NCBI GenBank assembly: GCA_007570785.1
Contig: ML660777.1
Span: forward strand, 10,186,243 to 10,250,242
Length of the DNA: 64,000 nucleotides
Direction of reading: 5' to 3'
Origin: Antilocapra americana
Lineage: Eukaryota; Chordata; Mammalia; Artiodactyla; Antilocapridae
Part shown: positions 23,847 through 36,229 of the stretch, one piece after another
Layout of the letters: each line of letters opens with the position of its first letter
Numbering within the stretch: the stretch's first letter is position 1
Translations under genes and position numbers: made by a program
The notes under the pieces: model-generated
Database searches by the model: none
The model's input: the letters and a program-made list of their open reading frames with translations, nothing else
What the model was told of the DNA's origin: nothing

Positions 23847-24269
23847 ATATAGGAGGGACACCTAACCAAGACTGGGGGTTGGGATCCTTCCCACAAGCAG
23901 CACCATCTAAGCTTTAACCTGAATGTGAGTAGAAGAGAACCAGGCGAGCCTAGAGAAGAGCAAGGGTTCCAGGTTCCTCGTGTTCCACTTCTCCCAAGGA
24001 CTCCTCTGCTAAGTGGTTGGTTTCAGGGCTGGTTTCCACCCTGCCCCTCCTGCCAAGTCTCTTCTTTAAATTCTTTGGCAAGCCCTCCATTTTATTTCAT
24101 ATCTTTATCATTTGATATCACTGACTACTTTTTCCTTCAAACACACTTCTTTGTTGGATTCTGTGAAACCCCATCTCCCTTGTCTTTCTATTATTCTAAT
24201 TGTACTTTCTCACTGTACTTCCATTTTGTTTACTGGTTCTCATTAGAGTAACTTCACACCTCAATCCAA

Positions 24270-24355
24270 GCTTTCTTTCTCATGGTTCTCTCTGTCTCTC
24301 TGTATGTCTTTCTTTCTCTCCCTCTTTGCTGTCTCTCCTATTTCTCCTCACCTTT
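24270..24355. repeat. CT-rich low-complexity tract
   Basis: Long pyrimidine run (ctttctttctc, tctctctgtctctctgtatg, ctttctttctctccctc). Antisense frames through it are not genes. Confidence 0.7.
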
Positions 24356-24820
24356 CACAGGCTCTCACACCCACTCTCCGAGCTTTTGACATTATTGCTG
24401 TGCTTATCATGCTCCAACTCAGCCATCTCTTCCAAGTGCAAGTAGTTTGAGAGCCAAGAAGGAAGTAACCATGCCCGTTTTGCTCACTGCTGAATGCCAG
24501 TGCCTAACTTGATGCCTGGCACATAGTTATTATTCAGTAAAAATACATGAATGTTTGAGTGAATGATTTACTTACGTTACTTCAGGTGCCTAGAAACATC
24601 CAACTTTATGTTTCTATTCAACGTTCTGGCTTATATTTAAACTTTGTCCATTTACGAGGGGAACTAATAAACTATTTCAAATCTTTTTTGGAAGTAGGTA
24701 TACTTTTAGATAAAGGATTGCATGCTGTTACAAGCTCTGAGGGACTTGCCAAGTCAATAATTTAGTGGTTGGAAGAGAAGCAATTTTCTTTTGGGATTTA
24801 GGAGTGGATTTAAGAACCAG

Positions 24821-24996
24821 GGTGTCCCTGGTGGCTCAGATGGTAAAGAATCTGCCTCGGTTTCATCCTTGGGTTGGAAAGAACCCCTGGAAAAGAGGAT
24901 GTCTACCCACTTCAGTATTCTAGCCTGAAGAATTCCATGGACTGTATAGTCCTTGGGGTTGCAAAGAGTCAGACACAACTGAGCGACTTTTACTGA
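24821..24996 (+). mobile_element. Bov-tA SINE
   Basis: Forward: tgtccctggtggctcagatg to gagtcagacacaactgagcg, with a small deletion in the tRNA part. Confidence 0.85.
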
Positions 24997-25432
24997 AACT
25001 GAACTGAAACTTAAAAACCAAAGAAAAAGGACTTCACCTATCTAATCTCAAATGGTCTCATCTATGGCTGGGTATAGAAGTCAGGGGAACTGGGAAAGAG
25101 AAGTAGAATCAACCAGACACACCCGACCTGTGGGAACTTGGGGAGGAATGTGCTACTCCTTGACTACAGCTCTGCCGGGTATGGCTTAGAGTCTAGGAGT
25201 CCGGGACACACAGAGATGGTACCTGGTGGAGCTGTCTGGCTGGAAGGGTATGATAGAGGCTGAAAGTGAAGAACCCTTATCCTGGGCCTGCTGGTTAAGA
25301 GAAGAAACTTTTGGTCCTAGAAGTAGAAAGACATGAAATTTGCCTTTTGGGTAGTAAAACTCTGCAGAGATCTTCTCTGGAGCTCTACTATGACCCGCCT
25401 TGTCACATTTGGATATTTATACTGTGGAAGTG

Positions 25433-25555
25433 TTCTCTTTTTTTGTGGCCACGGTATAAGGCTTGTGGGATCTTAGTTCCCCTATCGCATATTGAACCCA
25501 GGCTATGGTAGTGGCAGCACCAAGTTCTAACACTGGGTACCCAGGGTATTTCCCA
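25433..25555 (-). mobile_element. CHR-type SINE, reverse
   Basis: tttttgtggccacggtataa, gggatcttagttcccctatc and attgaacccaggctatgg are the complement of the CHR 3' half; strongly decayed. Confidence 0.55.
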
Positions 25556-26533
25556 AATTGCTCTCTTTTAGCAAACCCTGGAAATATTTTTGAAGAAATT
25601 CAGAAGTGGAGAAGGCTGAATGTTTCTTCTCTGCAATTCAGTAATTTTTTTGACTTGGGGAACAATATGTATATTGTTTCACAAGCACAGATCATGACCC
25701 CTAAAAAATTAAGGGTTTTGACAAACAAACAAGTGTAGAAGGGAATTGACAAGCCATGGGCTTGAAGGGAAAGAAATTCTGCTTGCATTTATGGCTGGCA
25801 GATCCCTTGAGTTAGCTGCAGGCATGCCCAGAAAGGAACACTTCCCTTTTCATCTTTACAGTTGGACTGGGCTTTAATATTAAAGATAAAATGTGCATTT
25901 AATATTTTATCAAGTGAAAAGAAAAAATCAAATTACTATGACTTTTAATGTTCATCCTACAGGTAACCCCAACTTAGGAGAGGTATATAACCCAAAAAGT
26001 ATTTGTTAAGCCTAAGATTGTAAATGGCAGCTACATTCTTAGCCAAACTCATCAAATCTTATTTAATCCATCACAGGGATAAAATATTCCTGGGTGCAGT
26101 TCTTAGTATTCCCAGAAGAGAGACCTGACCACCACCTCACACACTCAATTCTAAGCCTGGAGAGTCTTGAGACACTGAATCCCTGGTGATTTTGTCTATT
26201 GGAAGAATGGATGAAGGTGCCACTGGCTGGAGAGGTCCCAAACAGGGGCCCCTAACTAGTCTCCACAACAGCAGGTAGAAAGGGCTTCATGAATTAGGTA
26301 CCAGCAGCAAGGGAAGGTTCTTGGAGAAGAGGATATCAGTGATAGGAGAGGACTTCTGGGAGTGGTCATTCAGTGTACTACTGAGTCAAGTGTTTATAAG
26401 TCAGGGGATGTTTGTACCTATAATAGTTTCTAGACATTTCATTCCAGTTATTCTAATTTGGAATGTTAATTCATTCAACAAGTACAATATTAAGTCTACA
26501 GATGCAAAGATAAAAAGGCATGGGTGATCTTCA

Positions 26534-26616
26534 TTCACATCACACGGTTCCTTTTTATTAATTAAAAATAAAACTTGGAAGATCTTTCCATATGTTTATA
26601 CAAAAAAACAACAACA
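26534..26616 (+). mobile_element. Very short retroposed insert with 22 bp direct repeats
   Basis: An 83-base insert ending in an A-rich tail (acaaaaaaacaacaacaaaa) lies between two copies of aaaaaggcatgggtgayctt+ca (26512-26533 and 26617-26638, one mismatch). This layout is a severely 5'-truncated LINE-driven insertion; the source is not identified. Confidence 0.65.
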
Positions 26617-26974
26617 AAAAAGGCATGGGTGACCTTCAGAACCACCTGTGGGATATATACCACTTCCCTCAAACAGCAGCATTTGGGATGTGTTATAGAG
26701 AAGTTAATTTGACTCTAATGACTTTGGAAATACTTGATCTGGAAAGATGGGTAAGCCCTAGATTTGTTACTGGAAAATGACTCATGTGTATTAAGTGTAC
26801 ATGAAAAAAAATGACAAAATTGACATTTGTCATGAAAATTCAATATCTTGACCTTCTTATACAAGGTTATCTGTATCTTCACTGGAGTAAGCTCATTTTT
26901 TCCCATCTTTGCAGAGAAGATTTAAAAAATAAAGATTCCTGGGATGAAGATCTGATTGACTGGTGTGAATATGT

Positions 26975-27057
26975 GCAGGCGCTCAGTCAGTCAGTCATAT
27001 CCAACTTTTTGCGATCCCATGGACTGTAGCCTATCAGACTCCTCTGTCTGTGGACTG
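26975..27057 (-). mobile_element. BovA SINE 3' fragment
   Basis: Reverse orientation: cgctcagtcagtcagtcata to cagactcctctgtctgtgg. Confidence 0.65.
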
Positions 27058-27363
27058 GTAACTACAATGAAATCTTCTATGATGTCCATAGCTTAATTTC
27101 AAAAATTAAAAGGCAATAAATAGACTGATAATATTTAGACTTCAGAAAAATTTTAATTTCTATAGAAAATAAAAAACAAAATTAAAATGCAAATGACTAA
27201 AAATAGTATGATGAATTAAGAAAAATATTTGCATTATACATGAGAATGGCTTAATATCCCTAATAAGGAGATGTTATTTGGTAAGAGTAACATCAGAGAA
27301 AATTGGGCAATAAGAAGCAATACAAATGACCAATAAACCTATGAAGAGGTATTCAAGCTACAT

Positions 27364-29551
27364 CAGTTCAGTTCAGTTGCTCAGTCATGTCTGACTCTTT
27401 GCAACCCCATGGACTGTAGCACGCCAGGCCTCCCTGTCCATTACCAACTCCTGGAGTTTACTTGAACTCATGTCCTTTGAGTTGGTGATGCCATCTAACC
27501 ATCTCATCCTCTGTCATCCCCTTCTCCTCCTGCCTTCAATCTTTCCCAGCATCAGGGTCTTTTCCAATGAATCAGTCCTTCGCATGAGGTGGCCAAAGTA
27601 TTGGAGTTTCAGCTTCAACATCAGTCCTTCCAGTGAATGTTCAGGACTGATTTCCTTTAGGATTGACTGGTTGGATCTCCCTGCTGTCGAAGGGACTCTT
27701 AAGAGTCTTCTCCAACACCACAGTTCAAAAGCATCAATTCTTTGGTGCTCAGCTTTCTTTATAGTCCAACTCTCACATCCATACATGACTACTGGAAAAA
27801 CCATAGCTTTGATTAGATGGACTTGTGTTGGCAAAGTAATGTCTCTGCTTTTCAACATGCTATCTAGGTTGGTCATAACTTTTCTTCCAAGGAGCAAGCA
27901 TATTTTAATTTCATGGCTGCAGACACCATCTGCAGGGATTTTGGAGCCCCCAAAATAAAGTCTGTCACTATTTCCCCACCTATTTGCCATGAAGTGAAGG
28001 GACCAGATGCCATGATCTTAGTTTTCTAAATGTTGAGTTTTAAGCCAACTTTTGCACTCTCCTCTTCCACTTTCATCAAGAGGCTCTTTAGATCTTCTTT
28101 GCTCTCTGTCATAAGTATGGTGTCATCTGCATATCTGAGGTTATTGATATTTCTCCTGGCAATCTTGATTCCACCTCGTGCTTCATCCAGTCCAGCATTT
28201 TTCAAGATGTACTCTGCATATAAGTTAAATAAGCAGGTGACAATATACAGCCTTGATGTACTCCTTTCCTGATTTGGAACCAGTCTGTTATTCCATGTCC
28301 AGTTCTAACTGTTGCTTCTTGACCTGCATACAGATTTCTCAGGAGGCAGGTCAGGTAGTCTGGTATGCCCATCTCTTAAAGAATTTTCCACAGTTTGATG
28401 TGATCCAAACAGTCAAAGTCTTTGGGATAGTCAATAATGCAGAAGTAGATGTTTTTCTGGAACTCTCTTGCTTTTTCGATGATCCAGCAGATGTTGGCAA
28501 TTTGATCTTTGGTTCCTCTGCCTTTTCTAAACCCAGCTTGAACATCTGGAAGTTCATGCTTCACATACTGTTAAAGTCTGGCTTGGATAATTTTGAGCAT
28601 TACTTTGCTAGTGTGTGAGATGAGTGCAATTGTGTGGTGGTTTGAGCATTCTTTGGCATTGCCTTTCTTTGGGATTGGAATGAAAACTGACATTTTCCAG
28701 TCCTCTGGCCATTGCTGAGTTTTCCAAATTTACTGGCATATTGAGTGTGGCACTTTCACAGCATCATCTTTTAGGATTTGAAATAGCTCAACTGGAATTC
28801 CATCACCTCCACTAACTTTGTTTGTAGTGATGCTTCCTAAAGCCCACTTGACTTCACATTCCAGGATGTCTGACTCTAAGTGAGTGATCATACCATCATG
28901 ATTATCTGGGTTGTGAAGATCTTTTTTGTATAGTTCTTCTGTGTATTCTTGCCACCTCTTTTTAATATCTTCTTCTTCTGTTAGGTCCATACAATTTCTG
29001 TCCTTTATTGTGCCCACCTTTGCCTGGAATGTTGCCTTGGTATCTCTAATTTTCTTGACGAGATCTCTAGTCTTTCCCATTCTATTATTTTCCTCTATTT
29101 CTTTGCACTGATCACTGAGGAAGGCTTTCTTATCTCTCCTTGCTATTCTTTGGAACTCTGCATTCAAATGGGTATATTCTTTTATCCTTTGCCTTTCACT
29201 TCTCTTCTTTTCACAGCTATTTTTAAGACCTCCTCAGACAACCATTTTGCCTTTTTGCATTTCTTTTTCTTGGGGATGGTCTTGATCACTGCCTCCTGTA
29301 CAATGTCACAAACCTCTGTCCATAGTTCTTCAGGCACTATGTCTATCAGATCTAATCCCTTGAATCTATTTGTCATTTCCACTGTTTAATTATAAGGGAT
29401 TTGATTTAGGTCATACCTAAATGTGGTTTTCCTACTTTCTTCAATTTAAGTCTGAATTTGGCAATAAGGAGTTCACGATCTTAGCCACAGTGAGTTCCCA
29501 GTCTTGTTTTTGCTGACTGTATAGAGCTTCTCCGTTTTTGGTTGCAAAGAA
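27364..29551 (-). mobile_element. BovB LINE, 5'-truncated, 2.2 kb
   Basis: Reverse orientation, starting with the BovB 3' end (cagttcagttcagttgctca) at low coordinates. Pieces of the RTE-type reverse transcriptase are still legible in different minus-strand frames: 29167-28730 (145 codons, including NRMGKTRDLVKKIRDTKA), 28564-28376 (VQAGFRKGRGTKDQIANICW) and 27990-27514 (YGCESWTIKKAEHQRIDAFE). Frameshifts and stops separate them, so no working enzyme is encoded. An 11-base target duplication, tcaagctacat, flanks the element at 27353-27363 and 29552-29562. Confidence 0.9.
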
Positions 29552-29793
29552 TCAAGCTACATACATATTCATAAATGAATGTATAAAATGGTAAGACCTG
29601 ATATCCTTGCCTTTTTCTTCATCTTAGGGGTAACACATTCAGTCTTTCACCATTGTTTATGATGTTAGGTGAAGGGTTTTTGTAGATGCCCTTTGTTGGG
29701 TTGAGGAAGTTCTGTTCCCAATATTCCTAAAATTATTTATCATAAATGAAAATTCCATTTTTTCCAATTCTTTTTTCATTTAATGAAATAATC

Positions 29794-29796
29794 ATA

Positions 29797-29838
<42 letters not shown>
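29794..29838. repeat. (TG)n(TA)n microsatellite
   Basis: A run of about nine TG followed directly by about eleven TA. Confidence 0.95.
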
Positions 29839-29849
29839 GCTTTTAATAT

Positions 29850-30312
29850 GGGAAATTACATTGATTGATCATCAATGTTAATCCAAGCTTGCATTCTTGG
29901 CATAAACCCAGTGAGATCATGATGTATTATCTTTTTTATGTACTGTTCTATTCATTAGCATTTTGTTTAGAGTTTTTGTGTCTATATACATAAAAGATAT
30001 TGGTCTGTAGTTTCCTCTTCTTATAATGTCTTCTCTGGCTTTGGTATCAGGTAATGCTGGTTGGCCTCATAAAATGATTTGGAAAGTATTCCTTCTTTCT
30101 AGAAAAATTTGTATAAAATTGCTATTATTTCTTCTTTGGTAGAATTCACCATTAAAATTTTCTAGGACTGGTATTCTTTTTGTGGGAGAGTTTGTAAGTA
30201 TAAATAAAATTTCTTCAATAAATATGGGGGCTATCCAGACAATTTCTTCTTGAGTGAATGTTAGTAACATGGTTTTCAGTGAATTCCATTTAAATCAATT
30301 CATATACATGAT
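29850..30312 (-). mobile_element. L1 ORF2 fragment (reverse transcriptase region)
   Basis: Complement of an L1 ORF2 stretch: agatcatgatgtattatctt, ttggtctgtagtttcctctt, ttggtatcaggtaatgctgg, agaattcaccattaaaattt. Stops interrupt all frames. Its right end is cut by the BovB insertion at 30323. Confidence 0.65.
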
Positions 30313-30322
30313 TATATCCTTT

Positions 30323-30764
30323 CAGTTCAGTTCAGTTCAGTCACTCAGTTGTGTCCGACACTGTGAAACCCCATGAACTGCAGCACATCAGGCTTCCCTG
30401 TCCATCACCAACTCCCAGAGCTTGCTCAAACTCATGTCCATTGAGTCGGTGATGCCATCCAACCATCTCATCTTCTGTCAGACCCTTCTCCTTCTGCCCT
30501 CAGTCTTTCCCAGCATCAAGGTGTCAGTTCTTAGAGTTTTTGTGTCTATATACATAAAAGATATTGGTCTGTAGTTTCCTCTTCTTATAATGTCTTCTCT
30601 GGCTTTGGTATCAGGTAATGCTGGTTGGCCTCAATGTGTCAGTTCTTCCCATCAGGTGGCCAAAGTATTGGAGCTTCAGCTTTAGCATCCATCCTTCCAA
30701 TGAATATTCAGGACTCATTTCCTTTAGGATGGACTAGTTAGATCTTCTTGCAGTTGGATCTCCA
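30323..30764 (-). mobile_element. BovB 3' end with target duplication and an internal insert
   Basis: Reverse BovB 3' terminus (cagttcagttcagttcagtc to ggatggactagttagatctt). The 10-base repeat tatatccttt flanks it (30313-30322 and 30765-30774). It is interrupted at 30533-30635 by a copy of nearby L1 sequence. Confidence 0.85.
30531..30633 (-). repeat. 103 bp perfect copy of 29967-30069
   Basis: From ttagagtttttgtgtctata to gctggttggcctca every base equals 29967-30069. The copy interrupts a BovB and is bracketed by the 12-base repeat gtgtcagttctt at 30521-30532 and 30636-30647. Confidence 0.95.
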
Positions 30765-30789
30765 TATATCCTTTATGTCATTGATTTTT

Positions 30790-30945
30790 TTGGTAAAAGC
30801 TTTACAAAGGTTCAATTCATGTACCATGCAATTTATGCATTTGATATGTAAAATTTATTGCTTTTTAATATATTCAGGGAGTTATGCAATTATCAACTAC
30901 AATTTTAAAATGTTTATTCCACTTTGTAGAAGGCAGAAATAGGGG
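30790..30945 (-). mobile_element. L1M 3' UTR-like fragment
   Basis: Resembles the complement of an old L1 3' end (ttcaattcatgtaccatgca, ttaatatattcagggagtta, aattttaaaatgtttattcc). Confidence 0.4.
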
Positions 30946-32319
30946 TGGAATCCACTTGATTCCTCTCTGTTTTCTCCCTTCTCCCCGTGGTAAGAGGATG
31001 ACCTAAGTGGTTGGTACATTTTTTAAAAGGGACTGAATGTTCTGGCTCAGCTTCTTTTGGGCTTCAGTCCCCTTTAGACCCTGTCCCTCTGCAGGACAAA
31101 TATATATTCTCTGCCTATCAGTGTGGTGAGGTTTGAGGTGCCCCAACTGGGCCAGTGACTTCAGTGACAGGTATACAAGGAGGCCCCTTGTTACAGCACT
31201 CGCAAGTTACCCTCACTAGCTCATCTTCTGTCAGTAATCTAACCTGTATTTTGCTCTCCATCTGATTCCAGCTTTGATCATTGACTTGTTTCCAAACTCA
31301 GAAAGGGATGAAATAGGGTTGTGTATTACTCTTTTGCAATTTCCAGCTAGAATAAGTGAGAAAAGTCAGAAGGAAAGTTCAGCTGGCGTTTAGGGGCAAG
31401 GAGGCATACTTTAAAAATGGCTAATTCTTTGAAGATATCATACTTATTTTATAGGAAAGACTTCTAAGTTACATAGATGTTAAAGAAGGTTTAGTTTACA
31501 TGGTTAGTTACTGGAGAGTCTGAGTGAGAACACAAGAATTTCTGAACCAATGTTTTTACCCTGGGAAGCTCTATTATTGTCATCTCTCAGATATTAATAT
31601 GCTTGGGACCCAAAGTTTACATAAATTTACCTGTGTGCGGCTGTCTTTTCTTCAAAAAATCTAAAGAAATTGCTGCTACATAACAAGATAGAAAAAGCCT
31701 TCTGAAATGACATGGTATCTTTCTTTTTTTTTTAAGTTATCTTAGAAACTGTCTTAACATAGTCCTCTACAAATTCAATTCTGAAAACCATGATGTAGTC
31801 TATACATAGAAAAAAATGATTAGAAGTTCCTCAAACTTGATCTATTTTTCCTGTGAGTCACATAAATATATGCTAGAATGAGCTATTATCATGTCCTTAC
31901 AAGAAGTTAAATCGACTGTGATTTCATGAACTTTTCTATTCCACACATTAAAGAAAATATCTTTTGCAGTCTGGGATAAAATAGAAAGCCTGTTTGAAAG
32001 GTTAAAAGAAAGTATACTCTACTTCATTCAGTAAGCCTTGCAAAGTGCAATGTTCTGTAAAGACACACGCTGTCTAGATAATTATTGTACTATTTCAGAT
32101 GGTGACTGCTACTGTTCTTGTCCCTTGAGAGGCAGGCAAGGGTGAGAAATCTGTTTCTGGGCCTGTAGAGGCTGACAACAGCCACCTCATCATGGAGTAA
32201 ATCAGCTTTTACAGGAGCCCATGGGCTCCTTGCTCCCCAGTTGTACTTTTGACAGCCCTTTCCTCAGGTGCATGCTCATAGTGCAGACCCCTTTCCCCCA
32301 CGCTGTTTAACCTGTGCTT

Positions 32320-32537
32320 TGTTGTTTTAGTCACTGAGTCAGATCTGACTCTTTTGCAACCTCATGGACTATAGCCCTTCTGGCTCCTTTGCTCCGTAGA
32401 ATTTCCCAGGCAAGCATACTGGAATGGGTTGCCATTTCTTTCTCCAGAGGCTCTTCCTGACCCAGGGATTGAACCAAAGTCTCCTGCATCGGCAGGAGAT
32501 GTTACCATTATTACCACTGAGCTACCAAGGCAGCCCT
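32320..32537 (-). mobile_element. Bov-tA SINE
   Basis: Reverse: ttagtcactgagtcagatct to gagctaccaaggcagccc. Confidence 0.85.
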
Positions 32538-32561
32538 AGCTTGAATTCCTGAAGCCCCGAA

Positions 32562-32772
32562 GGGCTTCCCAGGTGTCACAGTGATAAAAATTATGTTTGC
32601 CAAGGCCGGAGATGCTGGAGAAGTGAGTTCGATCCCTGGGTGGAGAAGCTCCCCTGGAGAAGGAAATGGCAGCCTACTCCAGGATTCTTGCCTAGAAAAT
32701 CCCATGGGCAGAGGAGCCTGGTGGGCTACAGTCCATGGGGTCACAGAGTCCAATGCAACTGAGCCCATGCTC
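32562..32772 (+). mobile_element. Bov-tA SINE
   Basis: Forward: agggcttcccaggtgtcaca to tccaatgcaactgagcc. Only about 25 bases after the preceding, opposite-strand SINE. Confidence 0.85.
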
Positions 32773-33414
32773 TCAAGTTGTGCATCTCCCTCTCAGTTCT
32801 TTCTCCAGTGACCTCTCCCCTCCTCAGCCTGACGGCCCCATCTTTGCTCTCCTCTGGTCACACACTAGGTTTCTCTGACTTCTCTCTGAATCCCCACTGA
32901 TGGTCTGGGTAGGTATTCTTCCAGCAAGTCCCTGGACCCTTGAACTCCAGGGGCCCCTATTAAAGAGGCAATTTTCCCTGCCTCCCTCAGTACGGACTCC
33001 CAGTCATATGAGGTCCCTCCAACCTCAGGCTGTCTTTCTCTTTGGCTTTGTATTAGGGTGTGAGAGCTTTGGAATCAAGCTGTGCAGGGCAGGTCTTAGT
33101 ACCACATATGCTCACTCCTCGGGGAGGTGAAGAGAGGGGAGGTTATCAGCTGGAAATAGGGGTGGTATGGGAGAGAAGGGGACTTGTACACAGACTCCAG
33201 GAACTAACAGACTCACTGAGGCTGGCACTAAGAGCGCAGTGTTTTGATAATGAATAGATACAAGTCCATCAAATCTCTTAATTTCCTATGTTTCACAAAA
33301 CTCTGTTCTTGTAAGTGAGATATAGTACCCAAAGTGTCTGCTGGCCTCTGAGGAGGTCTTGGGACTAAAGGAACTCCTAGGAGCTGAGGCCTCTCCTCTA
33401 TTAAGGCAATTTTG

Positions 33415-33581
33415 AGAGACTTCTCTGGTGGTCCAGTGGCTACGACTCTGCGTTCCCAATGCAGGGGGCCTGGATTCAATCCCTGGTCAGGAAACGAGAT
33501 CCCATATACGACAACTAAGATAGAAGATCCCTCTCACCACAACTGAGATCCGGCACAGCCAAATAAATAGACATTTAAGAC
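33415..33581 (+). mobile_element. CHR-type SINE
   Basis: gacttctctggtggtccagt, ggattcaatccctggtcagg, ggcacagccaaataaataga. Confidence 0.8.
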
Positions 33582-34141
33582 AAACAAACAGTTTCGAGTA
33601 GTATAGACCAGCAGGAGGCTGAACCCAACATTTCAGACACTTTTCCTTCTATCGATGTCTCCTGTCCTGTGGTCTCTGGAGTACTGCTTTGCCTGGGTTT
33701 CTGTGATAGGGTGATAAGGTCCCCATTTGTCTAGGACTTGGCTTTAGCACTGAGAGTTCCCTTTCCCAGGGGATCAGGGAAGCCAGATTTTTGCTCACTC
33801 TCTGGGTAAGGCCTTTCCCTGTGACAGAGCAGATGGTTCCCTCCAGGTAGAAACTCTTCCTATTAGTAGGCGTGCTCTAGGTTCCAAGGGACAGAGGGAG
33901 AGGATTGCTTCCCTCAAGAGCATTCCCATTCTCTCTCCACAGAATCACATGGAATTCCTGGTAAATAAACACCCAGGCCTACTGTCAGTGACTATATGGA
34001 CTGGTATCAAGGCCAGTTCCTGCTGGCCCAGCATAATATTTGGAAGACAAATTTGACACACTTTTTCCTTCCTATAGAAACACATTCTGTACGCATGGAG
34101 CCTAGAAAGCTGTGATTTTAATAAGCACCCAGGTGATTCTT

Positions 34142-34552
34142 TTTTTTTTTTTAGATATGAAATTTTATTCAATACATGAAAAGGGAAACAGGATAAAAGG
34201 TGCTATGAGCAAGTCAATGCCTTGTTGGTGGAAGCGGGGCTTCTCTGGAATCAGAATAGCAGTAACCAGACCAAATTTTGCAGGACTACCACCAACCTCT
34301 CCAATGCCAGACATATACTGGAATGATCAGCTCCAGCCACATTTCCTAAGGATGGGATAGCAGAAAGCCCTCCCCACAGATGGCTCACTGATGCCCCAGT
34401 TCTGGTTCTTTGAAACATGGCAGCTACAGGTCACAAGTCTCCAGATGTCTGAAATTCCTCATGAAGGGTTTCACGGTCAGGGGGACGGATCCAGCCCAAA
34501 TAGGTTTCTAAGTACAGGGGGAGGGACCATGCAGTATTCTCCTGTGGCAACT
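34142..34552 (-). pseudogene. Processed pseudogene (3' end of an unidentified mRNA)
   Basis: On the minus strand about 400 bases of non-repeat sequence run into AATAAA (complement at 34164-34169) and then an A tail (the T run at 34142-34152). It is bracketed by a perfect 12-base target duplication, CAGGTGATTCTT, at 34130-34141 and 34553-34564. These are the marks of an LINE-copied mRNA. Near the upstream end a minus-strand frame reads [20 protein letters not shown] then GDL and stop, a plausible C-terminus of the parent protein, followed by a 3' UTR. I do not recognise the parent. There is no promoter or start codon, so it is a 5'-truncated dead copy. Confidence 0.75.
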
Positions 34553-34585
34553 CAGGTGATTCTTATTATTACCAAATTCTATAGT

Positions 34586-34705
34586 TGGAGAAGGAAATGG
34601 CAACCCACTCCAGCATTCTTGCCTGGAGAATCCCAGGGATGGTGGAGTCTGGTGGGCTGCCGTCTGTGGGGTTGCACAGAGTCGAACATGACTGAAGTGA
34701 CTTAG
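34586..34705 (+). mobile_element. Bov-tA2-like SINE body
   Basis: ggagaaggaaatggcaaccc to cgaacatgactgaagtgact, followed by an AGC-repeat tail. Confidence 0.8.
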
Positions 34706-34729
34706 CAGCAGCAGCAGCAGCAGCAGCAT
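34706..34729. repeat. (AGC)n microsatellite
   Basis: About eight AGC/CAG triplets forming the tail of the preceding SINE. Confidence 0.95.
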
Positions 34730-34732
34730 AGT

Positions 34733-34862
34733 TGGAGAAGGAAATGGCAACCCACTCCACTATTCTTGCCTGGAAAATCCTATGGACAGAGGAACCTGGT
34801 GGGCTACACTTTATGAGGTCACAAAAAGTTGGATATGACTCAGTATGACGCACAGCACAGCA
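34733..34862 (+). mobile_element. Second BovA SINE body in tandem
   Basis: ggagaaggaaatggcaaccc again, directly after the AGC tail, ending near gttggatatgactcagtatg. Confidence 0.8.
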
Positions 34863-36004
34863 TGGGCTCATACAGAATCGACTATATCAGTATTTGGCTT
34901 ACAAGGGCAGAGCAATATTTTTTGAAAAGCAAAGGACCTACACTTGCCTAAACAGGAGTAATATGCTTATCATGAGACTGTGGCTTTAATTAGAGCTTAA
35001 ATGTATTGTTTGCAGTCGGTTTTATTCTACTACAGCAGGACTTCTTATTATCCTGATTATGCGAATCTACAGAGCATACAGAGATATATCCTCATATCTT
35101 GCTTTCTTTTTTCTAGCAATACCTTTCATCTCAAAACAGATTCCCACAAAATGAATACAGCTGAAACTACTTACCTCTGTGACATCAACCCTACCCTAAG
35201 CATCATCCCTTAATGCTGAAGAAGCTATGAACTTTTCAATATAGTCCTACTCCAGCATTTATTAGCTTTAGAAAGTCGTTAGTCCAGGAAACAAATTGGT
35301 CTGTCACGTGTGATCAGTTCATTCCATGGTTCATGCCTGTATCATGAATAATCATAAATGTCTTCTTAGCAGCATTTTTTCAATGAAAGAGACAGATATA
35401 GGGATTTTAAATCACTTTTATCTGTTATATGTTTGTGAGTTCTCCTGTCATTTATAATGAGCAGGAAGAGCAGATGGCAAAAACTAAGCATCAGGGAATG
35501 TAATCATAAAACACCCCTCCCCCTAAAGCAGAAATGTTCTAAATTGGAAACTTATTTCATTTATTGAACGACTTTTTTTTTTTTACTCTGCTGGAATACA
35601 TTGCAAGAAATTATGAGAGTAGATAAAAAGATATTTCCGCATCAAGAAGTTCAAAAGATTAAGATGCTACTGAAATATAAGTTAAGGGAATTAATAAATG
35701 CTTCAGAAAAACATTATAGAAGAATTATTAGTATAATTTGAAAAAGGCAGGCACTGCAATAAAGAAAGATTCATTACAAAGCCAAAATTATTTTTCAAAC
35801 CTCTGACATATTTAGATAGAATTTTCATGCCAAGTCAAATAATTATGAAATTAAAACATTGCTTGAAAGAAATGCTTGGAATTTTATGCTAATGAGGACT
35901 TAACTTAGAGGCTTGTTTTTCTTTGTGAAAGTGTTGTGTTTTATGACTTTCTTCCAAGCTCTCAATGTGTGTGTGACGAAACTCCTATAAGAAGCAGAAG
36001 TAAG

Positions 36005-36205
36005 AGGAACTTGTAAATACTTATTCATATGTTTCATTGTGTCATTCATATATCCACTCGGCAAGTATCTATCGAAGGCCTTCCTGTGCCAGGTGCTGGG
36101 CTGTGTAGTGTGGGAGGACACAGACAAGGTCCTTCTGCTTTCATGGAACTGTCTTCCAATGGGGAAGATAGTCAAGAAGCAATGAATAAATGAACGAGGA
36201 CATTT
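36005..36205 (-). mobile_element. L2-like 3' fragment
   Basis: tatccactcggcaagtatct, tgccaggtgctgggctgtgt and ggacacagacaaggtcctt resemble the complement of the L2 3' end. Confidence 0.5.
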
Positions 36206-36229
36206 CAGACTGTACAGCAAGGGGTTAGC

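Noticed and set aside
27470..28618. Plus-strand frames of 80-162 codons
   Set aside because: Antisense of the BovB reverse transcriptase relic.
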